DNA of 64,000 bases from Acinetobacter pullicarnis (GCF_006352475.1 NZ_VCMZ01000001.1:1240001-1304000), one strand, 5' to 3'; shown: positions 49,640 through 57,158, numbered from the stretch's first letter. A program made the numbers and translations. Notes: generated by a model from the letters alone, not told the origin.

Positions 49640-50456
49640 GTATGTTGAAATACGGAACGCAAACGGCAATGTTATTATTGATGATGAGTATGCAATACCC
49701 AAGTTTCTGATGAGGGGTAAACTCATAACAACAGATTCGGCTGGCAAACGTATATATCTGATCGACGGAAATACATTTAAGTATTCTAGACTTAGACCTG
49801 TGATGAGCTTTACAACACTCAGAGAACTGGGATTCGATCTCGACACCAACGCAATCAATGTGGACTACATAATTTACAACTTAATGTTGTTTACTCGTAC
49901 ATCATCTGAAATACCCTACTTCGCAAGTATTTCATATACGAAATATGATGGTGATCCGCTTTACTATTTGAATATAAGTTGCGGTACAGACGTACCGAGT
50001 GTAGAGATCGAGTATTGCATCTACACTAGCTTACCGATGATTCCATGTAAGTTTGGTGCGCAAGCATTTAATGCTGACGGGAAACTAATTTTCGATGCTA
50101 TGCGCGGCTATATGCAAGTCGTGGGAAGTATGTATGGTGGGGTAAATGTACGGGCCAATCCGGCAGCAACGTATAGATTTACTGTTCCTGTAGGGCTTGA
50201 TGCTAAAAATTTATTCATTTCACAAAGGTCAACACTACCCTTTTATTCTGCGTACAAAATCGGGTCTAATGGCGTTGGTTATGGCGAAACTTATTTCTAC
50301 CCACGCATAAGAATGGAGGGGTCGCAAACAATGGTTGTAGAGCTTGTGCAGCAATACAACGTAGACGGCAGCAATAGCGCAAAGTCATATTCTAACTACT
50401 ATGAGAATGTAATTTACTGCCCGTATCGAGAAGGCCCATGGGTGTCTGGAGTTTAA
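49632..50456 (+). CDS. Tail-tip accessory or receptor-binding protein
   Basis: A protein of 274 residues from a GTG with GGGGG ~5 nt upstream, overlapping the previous gene by 8 nt. It has a beta-rich composition and an aromatic, Asn/Ser-rich body typical of virion surface proteins. It shares style (FNADGKLIFDAM, RANPAATYRFTVP) with its neighbour (short strands around a NxDG turn). Likely part of the adsorption apparatus. Not recognised as a family. Confidence 0.55.
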   Translation: MAKYVEIRNANGNVIIDDEYAIPKFLMRGKLITTDSAGKRIYLIDGNTFKYSRLRPVMSFTTLRELGFDLDTNAINVDYIIYNLMLFTRTSSEIPYFASISYTKYDGDPLYYLNISCGTDVPSVEIEYCIYTSLPMIPCKFGAQAFNADGKLIFDAMRGYMQVVGSMYGGVNVRANPAATYRFTVPVGLDAKNLFISQRSTLPFYSAYKIGSNGVGYGETYFYPRIRMEGSQTMVVELVQQYNVDGSNSAKSYSNYYENVIYCPYREGPWVSGV

Positions 50457-50472
50457 TTTTTTAAAAACACAG

Positions 50473-50493
50473 CCGCGAATAGCGGTTTTTTTA
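50473..50493 (+). terminator. Terminator between tail and lysis genes
   Basis: CCGC and GCGG arms, 5-nt loop, then seven T residues and ACGCC. Confidence 0.75.
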
Positions 50494-50515
50494 CGCCAAA
50501 AATTTGGGGAAATAC

Positions 50516-50794
50516 ATGCAAGATCACGAAAAATCGATTCTCTACTTAATGCTAATTGGAGGGATGATCGGTATGAGCAAGCTACTCGTTTCAGATGAAA
50601 AACTTACATTTCGACTGATCATCGGTCGAACAATTTTAGGCTCAGCATCGTCACTGATTGCAGGCCTTGTATTGCTTCAAATACCCGATATTTCACCGCT
50701 TGCGCTGATTGGAATTGCAAGTGCGCTCGGCATCTTAGGCTCTACATTTATCGAAGAATACCTAAAGAGAAACGTGGGGAAGTGGGGTAAGTAA
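50516..50794 (+). CDS. Holin-like membrane protein
   Basis: A protein of 92 residues from ATG 50,516. Membrane segments at ~9-27, ~38-57 and ~62-80. Polar N and C termini with a basic tail (EEYLKRNVGKWGK). It stands directly before the endolysin gene, as holins do, and should open the inner membrane at lysis time. A TTG four codons earlier is a weaker start. The exact holin family is not fixed. Confidence 0.75.
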   Translation: MQDHEKSILYLMLIGGMIGMSKLLVSDEKLTFRLIIGRTILGSASSLIAGLVLLQIPDISPLALIGIASALGILGSTFIEEYLKRNVGKWGK

Positions 50795-50796
50795 TC

Positions 50797-51387
50797 ATGA
50801 ATAAAAAACTAACAACACAGCAAATCGAAGCACAAGCAAAAGCACTCAGTATATCAGTACCAGCATTACGCGCCGTGATCGAGGTTGAATGCAAAGGTTC
50901 AGGCTTCAACTCAGATGGTACACCAGTGATTCTCTTTGAGCGTCATGTTTTCCGAAAGCAGCTTATTGCAAATAGCAAAGCAGCGATTGCAGGTGTTGCA
51001 GTCCGTGAGCGCCCAGATTTGTGCAACATGACACCAGGCGGATATGGCTTATATTCAGCACAACACGGTCGACTAAATGTAGCGGCATCGAAGTACGATC
51101 GTGATTCGGCATTAGAATCTGCGAGCTGGGGAATCGGCCAAGTGATGGGTTATCACTGGTACCAACTTGGCTACGGATCTCTCCAAGCATTCATCAATGC
51201 AATGTATAGAGATGAAGCATCGCAGCTCGATGCTATGTGTCGTTATATTAAAGTGAATGGCTTGGTCAAGGCATTGCAAAACAAAGACTGGAAAGCTTTT
51301 GCACGCGGCTACAACGGCACGGCGTATGCTAAAAATAGCTATGACGTGAAACTAGCAGCGGCATATAAAAAGTGGGGTGGCACATGA
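50797..51387 (+). CDS. Endolysin, N-acetylmuramidase (DUF3380)
   Basis: A protein of 196 residues. AVIEVECKGSGFNSDGTP (with the catalytic Glu at ~29), FERHVFRK, the SWGIGQVMG block and FARGYNGTAYAKNSYDVKLA are the conserved pieces of the DUF3380 muramidase family. It cleaves peptidoglycan after holin action. It starts 2 nt after the holin stop and overlaps Rz by 4 nt. Confidence 0.92.
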   Translation: MNKKLTTQQIEAQAKALSISVPALRAVIEVECKGSGFNSDGTPVILFERHVFRKQLIANSKAAIAGVAVRERPDLCNMTPGGYGLYSAQHGRLNVAASKYDRDSALESASWGIGQVMGYHWYQLGYGSLQAFINAMYRDEASQLDAMCRYIKVNGLVKALQNKDWKAFARGYNGTAYAKNSYDVKLAAAYKKWGGT

Positions 51388-51881
51388 ACCTTTACACGCT
51401 TTGGAAATACAAATCATGGATCGCAATTGCGGTCCTTTCTTTTGTATGCCTTGGTCAATTGGCTTATACAAATCATTTGGCAGGCCAGTTGATCAAAGCT
51501 GATGGGGAGAAAGCACAGGCTGTGGCGGATGCGGTGGAACCTTATGAAGAAGCTAATGCTAAAGCCCGAGCCGACGCCGTGGTCAAAGAAAGACAATACT
51601 CAGAAAACTTATTAAAGGCAGAACAAAATGCTATCGAAAAAATCAAAGCTGCGAATGCTGATGCTCACTCTGCCGATCTTGCTGCTAACAGCTTGTCAAA
51701 GCAGCTCGATAAAGCAAAGCGCAATTTGCCCAGTGCTTCCACAAAAACCATCATTGAGTACGTCAATACCGGATCAGACGTACTCGAAGAGTGTGGAATT
51801 GAAGCTACACGTCTGGCAAAAGCGGCTGACGGACACGCAATTGATGCGAAACGATTGAGTGAGGCATGGCCCTCGGATTGA
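51384..51881 (+). CDS. Rz-like inner-membrane spanin
   Basis: A protein of 165 residues. N-terminal membrane anchor (WIAIAVLSFVCLGQLAYT at ~11-28), then a long helical, Ala/Lys/Glu-rich periplasmic rod and a C-terminal region with CGIEATRLAKAADGH. This is the Rz pattern of lambdoid phages, the inner part of the spanin that joins the membranes at lysis. It lies directly after endolysin and encloses Rz1. Confidence 0.85.
   Translation: MNLYTLWKYKSWIAIAVLSFVCLGQLAYTNHLAGQLIKADGEKAQAVADAVEPYEEANAKARADAVVKERQYSENLLKAEQNAIEKIKAANADAHSADLAANSLSKQLDKAKRNLPSASTKTIIEYVNTGSDVLEECGIEATRLAKAADGHAIDAKRLSEAWPSD
51628..51858 (+). CDS. Rz1-like outer-membrane spanin lipoprotein, embedded in Rz
   Basis: A protein of 76 residues wholly inside Rz in another reading frame. 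The signal peptide LMLTLPILLLTAC ends in a lipobox (Cys at ~23), and the mature part is Pro/Ser-rich (CPVLPQKPSLSTSIPDQ). An embedded lipoprotein frame in this position is the hallmark of the Rz/Rz1 spanin pair. Confidence 0.85.
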   Translation: MLSKKSKLRMLMLTLPILLLTACQSSSIKQSAICPVLPQKPSLSTSIPDQTYSKSVELKLHVWQKRLTDTQLMRND

Positions 51882-52015
51882 GGGCTTTGGTAAAAACCTT
51901 TAAAAAACTTGCGTATCATGTATACAAAATCATGTTTTCTGTAGGTCATCTATCAATCTGTATTCAGAGTCGACCGTACCGGCTTTAACTTACTCGGAAA
52001 ATTAGCATAAAAACT
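51882..52015. other. Short gap between lysis genes and the integrase remnant
   Basis: About 130 bp with no clear gene. It begins with a T-rich stretch and the hairpin is weak. The lysis and integrase genes converge here. Confidence 0.35.
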
Positions 52016-52078
52016 TTAACCACTACTCCACCCATCAACAATATCAGCCCAATCCTGCAGCATTTCACGGCGATTATA
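52016..52078 (-). pseudogene. Remnant of another integrase 3' end
   Basis: On the minus strand the fragment reads YNRREMLQDWADIVDGWSSG and stops at 52,016. The same piece occurs inside the intact integrase as DRRAMMQDWANMVDAWV at ~388-403. It is the typical C terminus of a P4-type integrase, now cut off from its gene. It overlaps the stop of the intact integrase. This points to recombination between two integrase genes. Confidence 0.65.
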
Positions 52079-53606
52079 CTGATAGTTTTTTGCCGGCTTC
52101 ATACAAATTTAACTTTCCTTGTTCGTCAAGCTTTGCTGCGTAATCAATCGACCTATACTTCATTTTAATCAAATCATCTACAAGACCTTTCATATAGTCG
52201 ACCTTAAAATCTAGCAATTCGCGCTGCACCAGTATATGGAGTGAGTCATTATCAAGCTCACACTCAAACCGATTCGTCAGGTAATACATTGCGGCATATT
52301 TTTCTCGATTTGGCTCGATCGATTTAATAATTGTAGTTTGTGGTTTAATAGGTGGATAGTCATCACAACCTTGCTCTTGCTGGTCAGCTTTATTACCAAC
52401 CCAGGCATCCACCATGTTGGCCCAATCTTGCATCATCGCTCGTCGGTCACTTAGCCATTTAGCATGATCATAAGAAGCCCTAGTCTTATCACCCTTAACG
52501 TGTGCAAGTTGCAGCTCAATCCAATCCGAATTAAAATTAGCTTCATTCAAGTCGGTGGATGCTGTAGCTCTAAAATCATGCATAGTAATGTGGCTGAAAC
52601 CCATATTATCAAATGCTGAATTTAGTGTGGTTTTTCCAAGCATCCCACCAGATTCACCTGGAAATATGTAATCACTATCAGGGTAAAACTCAAATTGAGT
52701 CTTTAAGATACTCACAACTTGATTTGAAAGGGGGACAATATGGGTTCTATTCCTCTTCATATTGCGAGTACCTGTTTTAAGTTCGGCTTTTGATGCAACA
52801 GGGATGGTCCAAGTTTTCTCTGTGAAATCAATATATTTTTTCAAGCCTCTTCGCACCTCAATAGTACGAAGCATTGTATATATCAGCACTCTGAGTGCAT
52901 TTTTAGTGCTCTCTGTTCCACCATACCGAGAAATACTGAGCATTAATTTTTTTCTATCTGCCAATTCAATGGGCTTGGCGTGCTCTACTTCAGGCCTTTG
53001 AATGTATCCCTTTAATGCATATGTTGGATCGTTCGTAATGCGTCCAGTGATAATCGCATACTGGATGACTTCTCTTATGATTTGACGAACAAGTGTAGCT
53101 TTAACCTCACCGGTACCACGACCACTTTTTTGAATACGCACTATAGTGTTGTCGATTACTGTTTTAACATCCGAGGAATCAACACCAGCTATCTGTTTGT
53201 TCTTAATAGCAGGGTAGATATCTTTTTTTAAATAACGGATTCTCGTATCGTACCAATCTTTTGATTTAAGCGGCTTTTTAATGTTGCAATACTCTATTGC
53301 AACCACCTCGAAAGTATCTTCACTTGATTGAATTGCTGAAGCACGCTCATCTCCCTGCTGAGCTCTTGGATCTATGCCTTTTGCCAGCTGTTCACGGTAT
53401 TCCATTGTTTTTGTGCGGGCGTATGCTAAGCTTATCTCTGGGTATTGCCCCACAGTTAGCATTTTTGCGACATTCAAGTATCTATATCTAAAGCGCCAAA
53501 ATTTACCACCTGCAGTTCGCACCTCAATACACAACCCCGAATGGTCAGCGATGCGGTATACTTTATCTTTAGGCTTTAATTGTTTGATTTTAAGGTCATT
53601 CAGCAT
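52074..53606 (-). CDS. Tyrosine integrase (P4/phage site-specific recombinase) with C-terminal extension
   Basis: A protein of 510 residues from ATG 53,606. The N-terminal arm domain has GLCIEVRTAGGKFWRFRYR and MLTVGQYPEISLAYAR. Catalytic residues are near R247 (TMLRTIEVRR), H343-x-x-R346 (MHDFRATAS), H369 (QLAHV) and Y379 (ASYDHAKW). After the normal end at ~403 there are ~107 extra residues of unknown function (KYAAMYYLTNRFECELDNDS and on). It catalyses integration next to groEL. Start may be as early as 53,684. It reads leftward and away from the attachment site. Confidence 0.92.
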   Translation of the reverse strand: MLNDLKIKQLKPKDKVYRIADHSGLCIEVRTAGGKFWRFRYRYLNVAKMLTVGQYPEISLAYARTKTMEYREQLAKGIDPRAQQGDERASAIQSSEDTFEVVAIEYCNIKKPLKSKDWYDTRIRYLKKDIYPAIKNKQIAGVDSSDVKTVIDNTIVRIQKSGRGTGEVKATLVRQIIREVIQYAIITGRITNDPTYALKGYIQRPEVEHAKPIELADRKKLMLSISRYGGTESTKNALRVLIYTMLRTIEVRRGLKKYIDFTEKTWTIPVASKAELKTGTRNMKRNRTHIVPLSNQVVSILKTQFEFYPDSDYIFPGESGGMLGKTTLNSAFDNMGFSHITMHDFRATASTDLNEANFNSDWIELQLAHVKGDKTRASYDHAKWLSDRRAMMQDWANMVDAWVGNKADQQEQGCDDYPPIKPQTTIIKSIEPNREKYAAMYYLTNRFECELDNDSLHILVQRELLDFKVDYMKGLVDDLIKMKYRSIDYAAKLDEQGKLNLYEAGKKLSV

Positions 53607-53638
53607 GTTGTGTGAGTAACGGTTGTCAGAAAACTTAT

Positions 53639-53658
53639 TACTCACAATCTTACTCACA
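53639..53658. repeat. Third copy of the TACTCACA element (integrase arm-site candidate)
   Basis: TACTCACAATCTTACTCACA lies just before the integrase start. It differs by one base from the elements at 431-450 and 53,849-53,868. An inverted half copy (GTGAGTA) is at 53,612. Such repeats could be arm-type binding sites that also control integrase expression. Confidence 0.5.
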
Positions 53659-53684
53659 AAAGACAGTAATGTCATGTAATACAA

Positions 53685-53848
53685 GGTTATGCATAGTTGT
53701 TTGAATAATAATTATAAATCAACATGTTATAGATGCAAGTAATACAAGGTTCACTAAGGTCATGGTACTGTTAAGAATGATGTAATCTGCCCACAAGTAA
53801 ATTCAGCTATTGATCTATACGTTTTAACTTGTTGATTGCATAGCTGAT
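53685..53848. other. Gap between integrase and the right attachment site
   Basis: 164 bp, AT-rich, with no gene. It should hold the integrase promoter and arm sites. No strong promoter stood out. Confidence 0.4.
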
Positions 53849-54058
53849 TACTCACAGTCTTACTCACATTGTGTTTGACTGTAAAAAGGCCACTTTAATT
53901 AGTGGCCTTTTTTTATGTCTACTCACGCGCTCAGCGCTTGCTGATCTTCATCACAATCCATCACGATACAAGAAAGTACATAGCTATTTAACCAGAATTT
54001 TTTACGGTCATCTTTGCGTGGCTCAAGCACGTGAGCATCTTTGATGCATGCATACAGC
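53849..54058. repeat. Right copy of the flanking direct repeat (attR side)
   Basis: It repeats 431-640 with about 10% change and includes the 20-bp element (53,849-53,868), a copy of the terminator hairpin (53,884-53,915) and the C-terminal part of the excisionase-like gene. Confidence 0.75.
53923..54057 (-). pseudogene. Truncated excisionase-like gene (relic)
   Basis: The last ~43 codons of a relative of the 506-727 gene remain in frame: LYACIKDAHVLEPRKD, then WLNSYVLSCIVMDCDEDQQ. The N-terminal ~30 codons are gone. Several residue changes show that it is not a recent exact duplicate but comes from a related prophage. Confidence 0.7.
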
Positions 54059-54140
54059 AAAGGGAAAATTTAAAGTGATCATTGAATATGAGGTTAATGA
54101 GGGGGATTTGCTTAGCATAATGAGTAAAGGAGCTGACTAA
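54048..54140 (+). pseudogene. Relic of a phage gene 3' end
   Basis: A 30-codon frame starting MHTAKGKFKVIIEYE and ending in SKGAD. GKFKVI also occurs in the connector gene at 26,849. It directly follows the broken excisionase-like gene, so a deletion has joined two distant phage segments. It is presumably not functional. Confidence 0.45.
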
Positions 54141-54226
54141 GTGGAAATATGGAATCACTTTAAAAATCGAGAAGATGTTGTATTATATTATTGAATTTTT
54201 TACTTATTTTTTAATATAGGATTCGC

Positions 54227-54664
54227 ATGTTAAAAAAACTATGTTTGATTGTAGGGCTTCCAGCATTCGTAGCCTTAACAGGGTGCTCACAAATGGCGAT
54301 TGATACTATTTCTGATGCGACATATATGCTTACAGGTGTACCAGGGCCTAAACATAATAATGCGCAGACGCGTAATTCTCAGGGGGCGGAAACCGATGGT
54401 CAACGCAGACTAAGAGAAAGACGAGCAGCATTTCAAAATAAAAGAACCCAATGGTATGGCAAATCAATTGATGACCTGACTGTATCTTGGGGGAGCCCTT
54501 GGGGAGTACACCAAAGAACAGATGGGGGGAAGCAATATACATGGAAATATTTGCAATATATGAATAATGGAGCAAATCAAACCATTTGTGTAGATAACTT
54601 TATCACTGATAAGAAGGGTATTATTACAAAATGGACATCTCAAGGTTGCTGGGATCATATTTAG
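54227..54664 (+). CDS. Host lipoprotein, SmpA/OmlA-like pattern
   Basis: A protein of 145 residues. The signal peptide ends in the lipobox LTGC (Cys at ~20). The C-terminal part (YGKSIDDLTVSWGSPW, YTWKYLQYMNNG, CVDNFITDKKGIITKW) resembles SmpA/BamE-type small outer-membrane lipoproteins. It is the first host gene after the prophage relic. The exact role is unknown. Confidence 0.65.
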   Translation: MLKKLCLIVGLPAFVALTGCSQMAIDTISDATYMLTGVPGPKHNNAQTRNSQGAETDGQRRLRERRAAFQNKRTQWYGKSIDDLTVSWGSPWGVHQRTDGGKQYTWKYLQYMNNGANQTICVDNFITDKKGIITKWTSQGCWDHI

Positions 54665-54781
54665 TTATCAGTAAAAAAACTGATATTTCTTTCAACTTTT
54701 GGCCACTAATTCCGCTGAGTCATTTGGTTAAATGAATTTCAGTTCACTCGTGCAATTTGTAAAATAGTTGCCTTTATTGTG

Positions 54782-54819
54782 CTGAACCCTATAAGTTGGA
54801 CATCACTTATAGGGTTCAG
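54782..54819. terminator. Bidirectional terminator between convergent genes
   Basis: CTGAACCCTATAAGT and ACTTATAGGGTTCAG form a perfect 15-bp stem with an 8-nt loop between the lipoprotein gene and the transporter gene, which converge. Confidence 0.7.
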
Positions 54820-54832
54820 CTGAACAAGATCA

Positions 54833-56068
54833 TTAAAGCCAATATATCCAAAATGCAGACAACACCACGCAGATCAGTGCAACTGGAATACCGGCTTTGG
54901 CGTAATCCATAAAGCTGATTTCAACCCCACAGGCTTTGGATTGTTCAACCACAACAATACCTGCCAAACTGCCAAAGATAACCATATTACTGGAAAAACC
55001 CGTGCCTAATACCAGTGCAGCACAGAGTGCATTGACGTTGGCGCCAACATCAAGATAAGGGACCAGTAACATCACTGTTGGATTGTTACCGACAATATTA
55101 CTTAGGGCTGCACTGGTAAAGAACAGTGAAAGTGGCTGGTTGAGATCTAAGCCCATATGTTTTAGATCGGTCAATAAGGTTTGCGGTAATCCGGTCGTTG
55201 ACATCGCAGCATTGACTACAAACAGTCCCATAATAAGCAGCAGTAAATTACCATCGACTTCTTTAAGTACATCAGAGGATGCGACTTTACGATTGAGCAA
55301 TAAAATACCGGCTGCGGTGAGTGCAATCAATTCTTGTGGCCAAATATCAATAATAAATAACACAACAATCGTGACGGTGACGATCAGTGCTTTAACCGTT
55401 TCCAGAATATCGAGTTTCGGTTGTGTCAATGTTGGCTTCGCCAAATTGGTTTTGCTGGTTTTTTCAATGGTCCATTTATCTTTAAATAAATGGTTAAGTA
55501 CTGCCCAAACGATTGGCAGTGAAAGTAATGCCGGAATGCCTGCAACTTTGAGTAAATCAATAAACGACACATTTAAGGCTTGTGCCGCAATCATGTTCTG
55601 CGGACTACCAATTAAGGTACCGACTGAGCCGGTATTTGCGGCGAAACAAAAGCCCAGCAAAAAGGGGATTGGGTTCAGTCCACGGGCCAAGGTGATGGAA
55701 ACCAGCAGAGGCGTCATCGCAACCACCACCACATCATTGGTCAAAATCGAGGAGAGTAAACCACTCACCACAATAAATACGGCAAGTAATTTAGACGGAC
55801 TAATTTGTAAGGTTGCAACTTTATTGGCTGTCCATGCATAAAAACCAGAAACAGCAAAAGCCCCAGAGACCACCATTAAGCCAAACAGTAACCCAATGGT
55901 TTTGTAATCAATTGCATTCCATGAAGCTTGTGCAGAAATGCTACCCACTGCCAACATGGCTAAAGCACCCACGATCGCAGCCCCAGTGCGATCAACTTTA
56001 AGACCCGGTAACTTGCCTAAACCCATGGCAAGGTAGACCAAAAGAAAAATTATAAGTGTCATGTTCAT
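54833..56068 (-). CDS. Ion transporter, ArsB/NhaD (SLC13-like) superfamily
   Basis: An inner-membrane protein of 411 residues with ~10-11 hydrophobic segments. SSILTNDVVVVAMTPL and NTGSVGTLIGSPQNM are the paired hairpin motifs of the ion transporter superfamily that includes ArsB, NhaD and citrate carriers. The second half repeats the pattern (NNPTVMLLVPYLD). The substrate cannot be told from the sequence. It lies downstream of PPK2 on the same strand, with its own hairpin-bounded unit. Confidence 0.85.
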   Translation of the reverse strand: MNMTLIIFLLVYLAMGLGKLPGLKVDRTGAAIVGALAMLAVGSISAQASWNAIDYKTIGLLFGLMVVSGAFAVSGFYAWTANKVATLQISPSKLLAVFIVVSGLLSSILTNDVVVVAMTPLLVSITLARGLNPIPFLLGFCFAANTGSVGTLIGSPQNMIAAQALNVSFIDLLKVAGIPALLSLPIVWAVLNHLFKDKWTIEKTSKTNLAKPTLTQPKLDILETVKALIVTVTIVVLFIIDIWPQELIALTAAGILLLNRKVASSDVLKEVDGNLLLLIMGLFVVNAAMSTTGLPQTLLTDLKHMGLDLNQPLSLFFTSAALSNIVGNNPTVMLLVPYLDVGANVNALCAALVLGTGFSSNMVIFGSLAGIVVVEQSKACGVEISFMDYAKAGIPVALICVVLSAFWIYWL

Positions 56069-56098
56069 CGGCTTTGCCTTGACCCTTTTTTATTGAAA

Positions 56099-56134
56099 AC
56101 ATGCTTCTTTAGAATGATTTCTAAAGAAGCATGT
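56099..56134. terminator. Terminator after the PPK2 gene
   Basis: ACATGCTTCTTTAGAA and TTCTAAAGAAGCATGT form a 16-bp perfect stem with loop TGAT, between PPK2 and the transporter. Confidence 0.75.
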
Positions 56135-56179
56135 GATTGATGAATGAATGAAAGCGAATAAAATACTTAAAAGTAGTGC

Positions 56180-57031
56180 TTACTTTTTATTGGCTGATTT
56201 TTTTTCTTCAGCCATTTGATGGTATTCAGCGCGGATTTTGGTGAGATCCACACTTGGTTCAGGCAATTTAAGTTTCAAGTCTTCTAAGGTTTTTAAAATA
56301 ATTTCTGAAACGGCAAGATCGCGAAACCATTTATGATTGGATGGAATGACAAACCACGGTGCGCCCTGGGTTGAACATTTTTCTAGCATATCCTCATACG
56401 CTGCAATATATTCATCCCAATATTGACGTTCAGTATAGTCGCCTTCACTAATTTTCCATTGACGTGCAGGATCATCTAAACGTTGTTTAAAGCGTTCTAA
56501 TTGTTCTTCAGGCGTAATATATAAGAAGAATTTTAAAATGGTGACATTGTTGCTTTGCAGCAGGCTTTCAAAGTTATTGATGTGCTCATAACGTTGGGAC
56601 CAGACTTTTTTCGGCACCATGTTATGCACCCGTTGCACTAAAACATCTTCATAATGCGAACGGTTGAAAATAGAAACCTCACCTAAGCCGGGGGTATGTG
56701 GATGAATTCGCCAAAGAAAATCATGTGCTAACTCTTCAGCTGTCGGTTGTTTGAAGCCATGCACAAAAGTGCCCTGAGGATTCATTGCCTGCATCACATG
56801 CCAACAGGTACCATCTTTTCCAGCGGCATCAATTCCTTGTAAAACAATCAGCAGTGAATGTTTTTTCTCACCATATAATTTGCGTTGCAGCTCACCAATT
56901 TTTTCAGAATATTTGTCTAAGTCTGCTTTTACACTTTCTTCATCGGGGTAATTTGCATGGTAAGCAGCATCGACTTGCTTTAATTTGATTTTACGACCTG
57001 GTTCTACAATTAATTTTTTATATAAGTTCAT
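56180..57031 (-). CDS. ppk2: Polyphosphate kinase 2 family protein
   Basis: A protein of 283 residues. Walker A GIDAAGKDG (~66-74), the conserved lid HGFKQPTAEELAHDFLWRIH (~91-110) and Walker B-side FNRSHYEDVLV (~122-132) are intact. PPK2 enzymes phosphorylate nucleoside mono- or diphosphates with polyphosphate. The subclass (AMP or ADP acceptor) is not decided here. Length is that of a single-domain PPK2. Soluble cytosolic. Confidence 0.93.
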   Translation of the reverse strand: MNLYKKLIVEPGRKIKLKQVDAAYHANYPDEESVKADLDKYSEKIGELQRKLYGEKKHSLLIVLQGIDAAGKDGTCWHVMQAMNPQGTFVHGFKQPTAEELAHDFLWRIHPHTPGLGEVSIFNRSHYEDVLVQRVHNMVPKKVWSQRYEHINNFESLLQSNNVTILKFFLYITPEEQLERFKQRLDDPARQWKISEGDYTERQYWDEYIAAYEDMLEKCSTQGAPWFVIPSNHKWFRDLAVSEIILKTLEDLKLKLPEPSVDLTKIRAEYHQMAEEKKSANKK

Positions 57032-57108
57032 GATGAATACTCTTGTTGTTCAAAATAAGCGCGGGAATATCTAAGGATTCAAGTTAAATATTCAGTTGTA
57101 TAGATGGG

Positions 57109-57137
57109 TTGAATACCTTTATAGCAAAGGTATTCAA
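57109..57137 (-). terminator. Terminator after the P-type ATPase gene
   Basis: TTGAATACCTTT and AAAGGTATTCAA arms around a 5-nt loop, 20 bp after the ATPase stop. Confidence 0.65.
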
Positions 57138-57158
57138 CAGATAAGTGACAATGAATAA

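Noticed and set aside
804..52072. Chi-like or KOPS-like polar sequence as the explanation of the CGCCGTG motif
   Set aside because: Copies are equal on both strands with no orientation switch along the phage, and none are seen in the host DNA present here.
804..52072. Neisseria-type DNA uptake sequence as the explanation of the motif
   Set aside because: The motif shares GCCGT with neisserial uptake sequences but lacks their CTG core, and it is not seen in the host DNA.
53762..53848. tRNA or small RNA gene as integration target at the right end
   Set aside because: No cloverleaf or paired arms could be formed here.
55083..55841. Long plus-strand open frame of 252 codons
   Set aside because: It lies opposite the transporter gene, has no ribosome site, and its composition (Ser/Ile/Thr-rich) is that of an antisense shadow.
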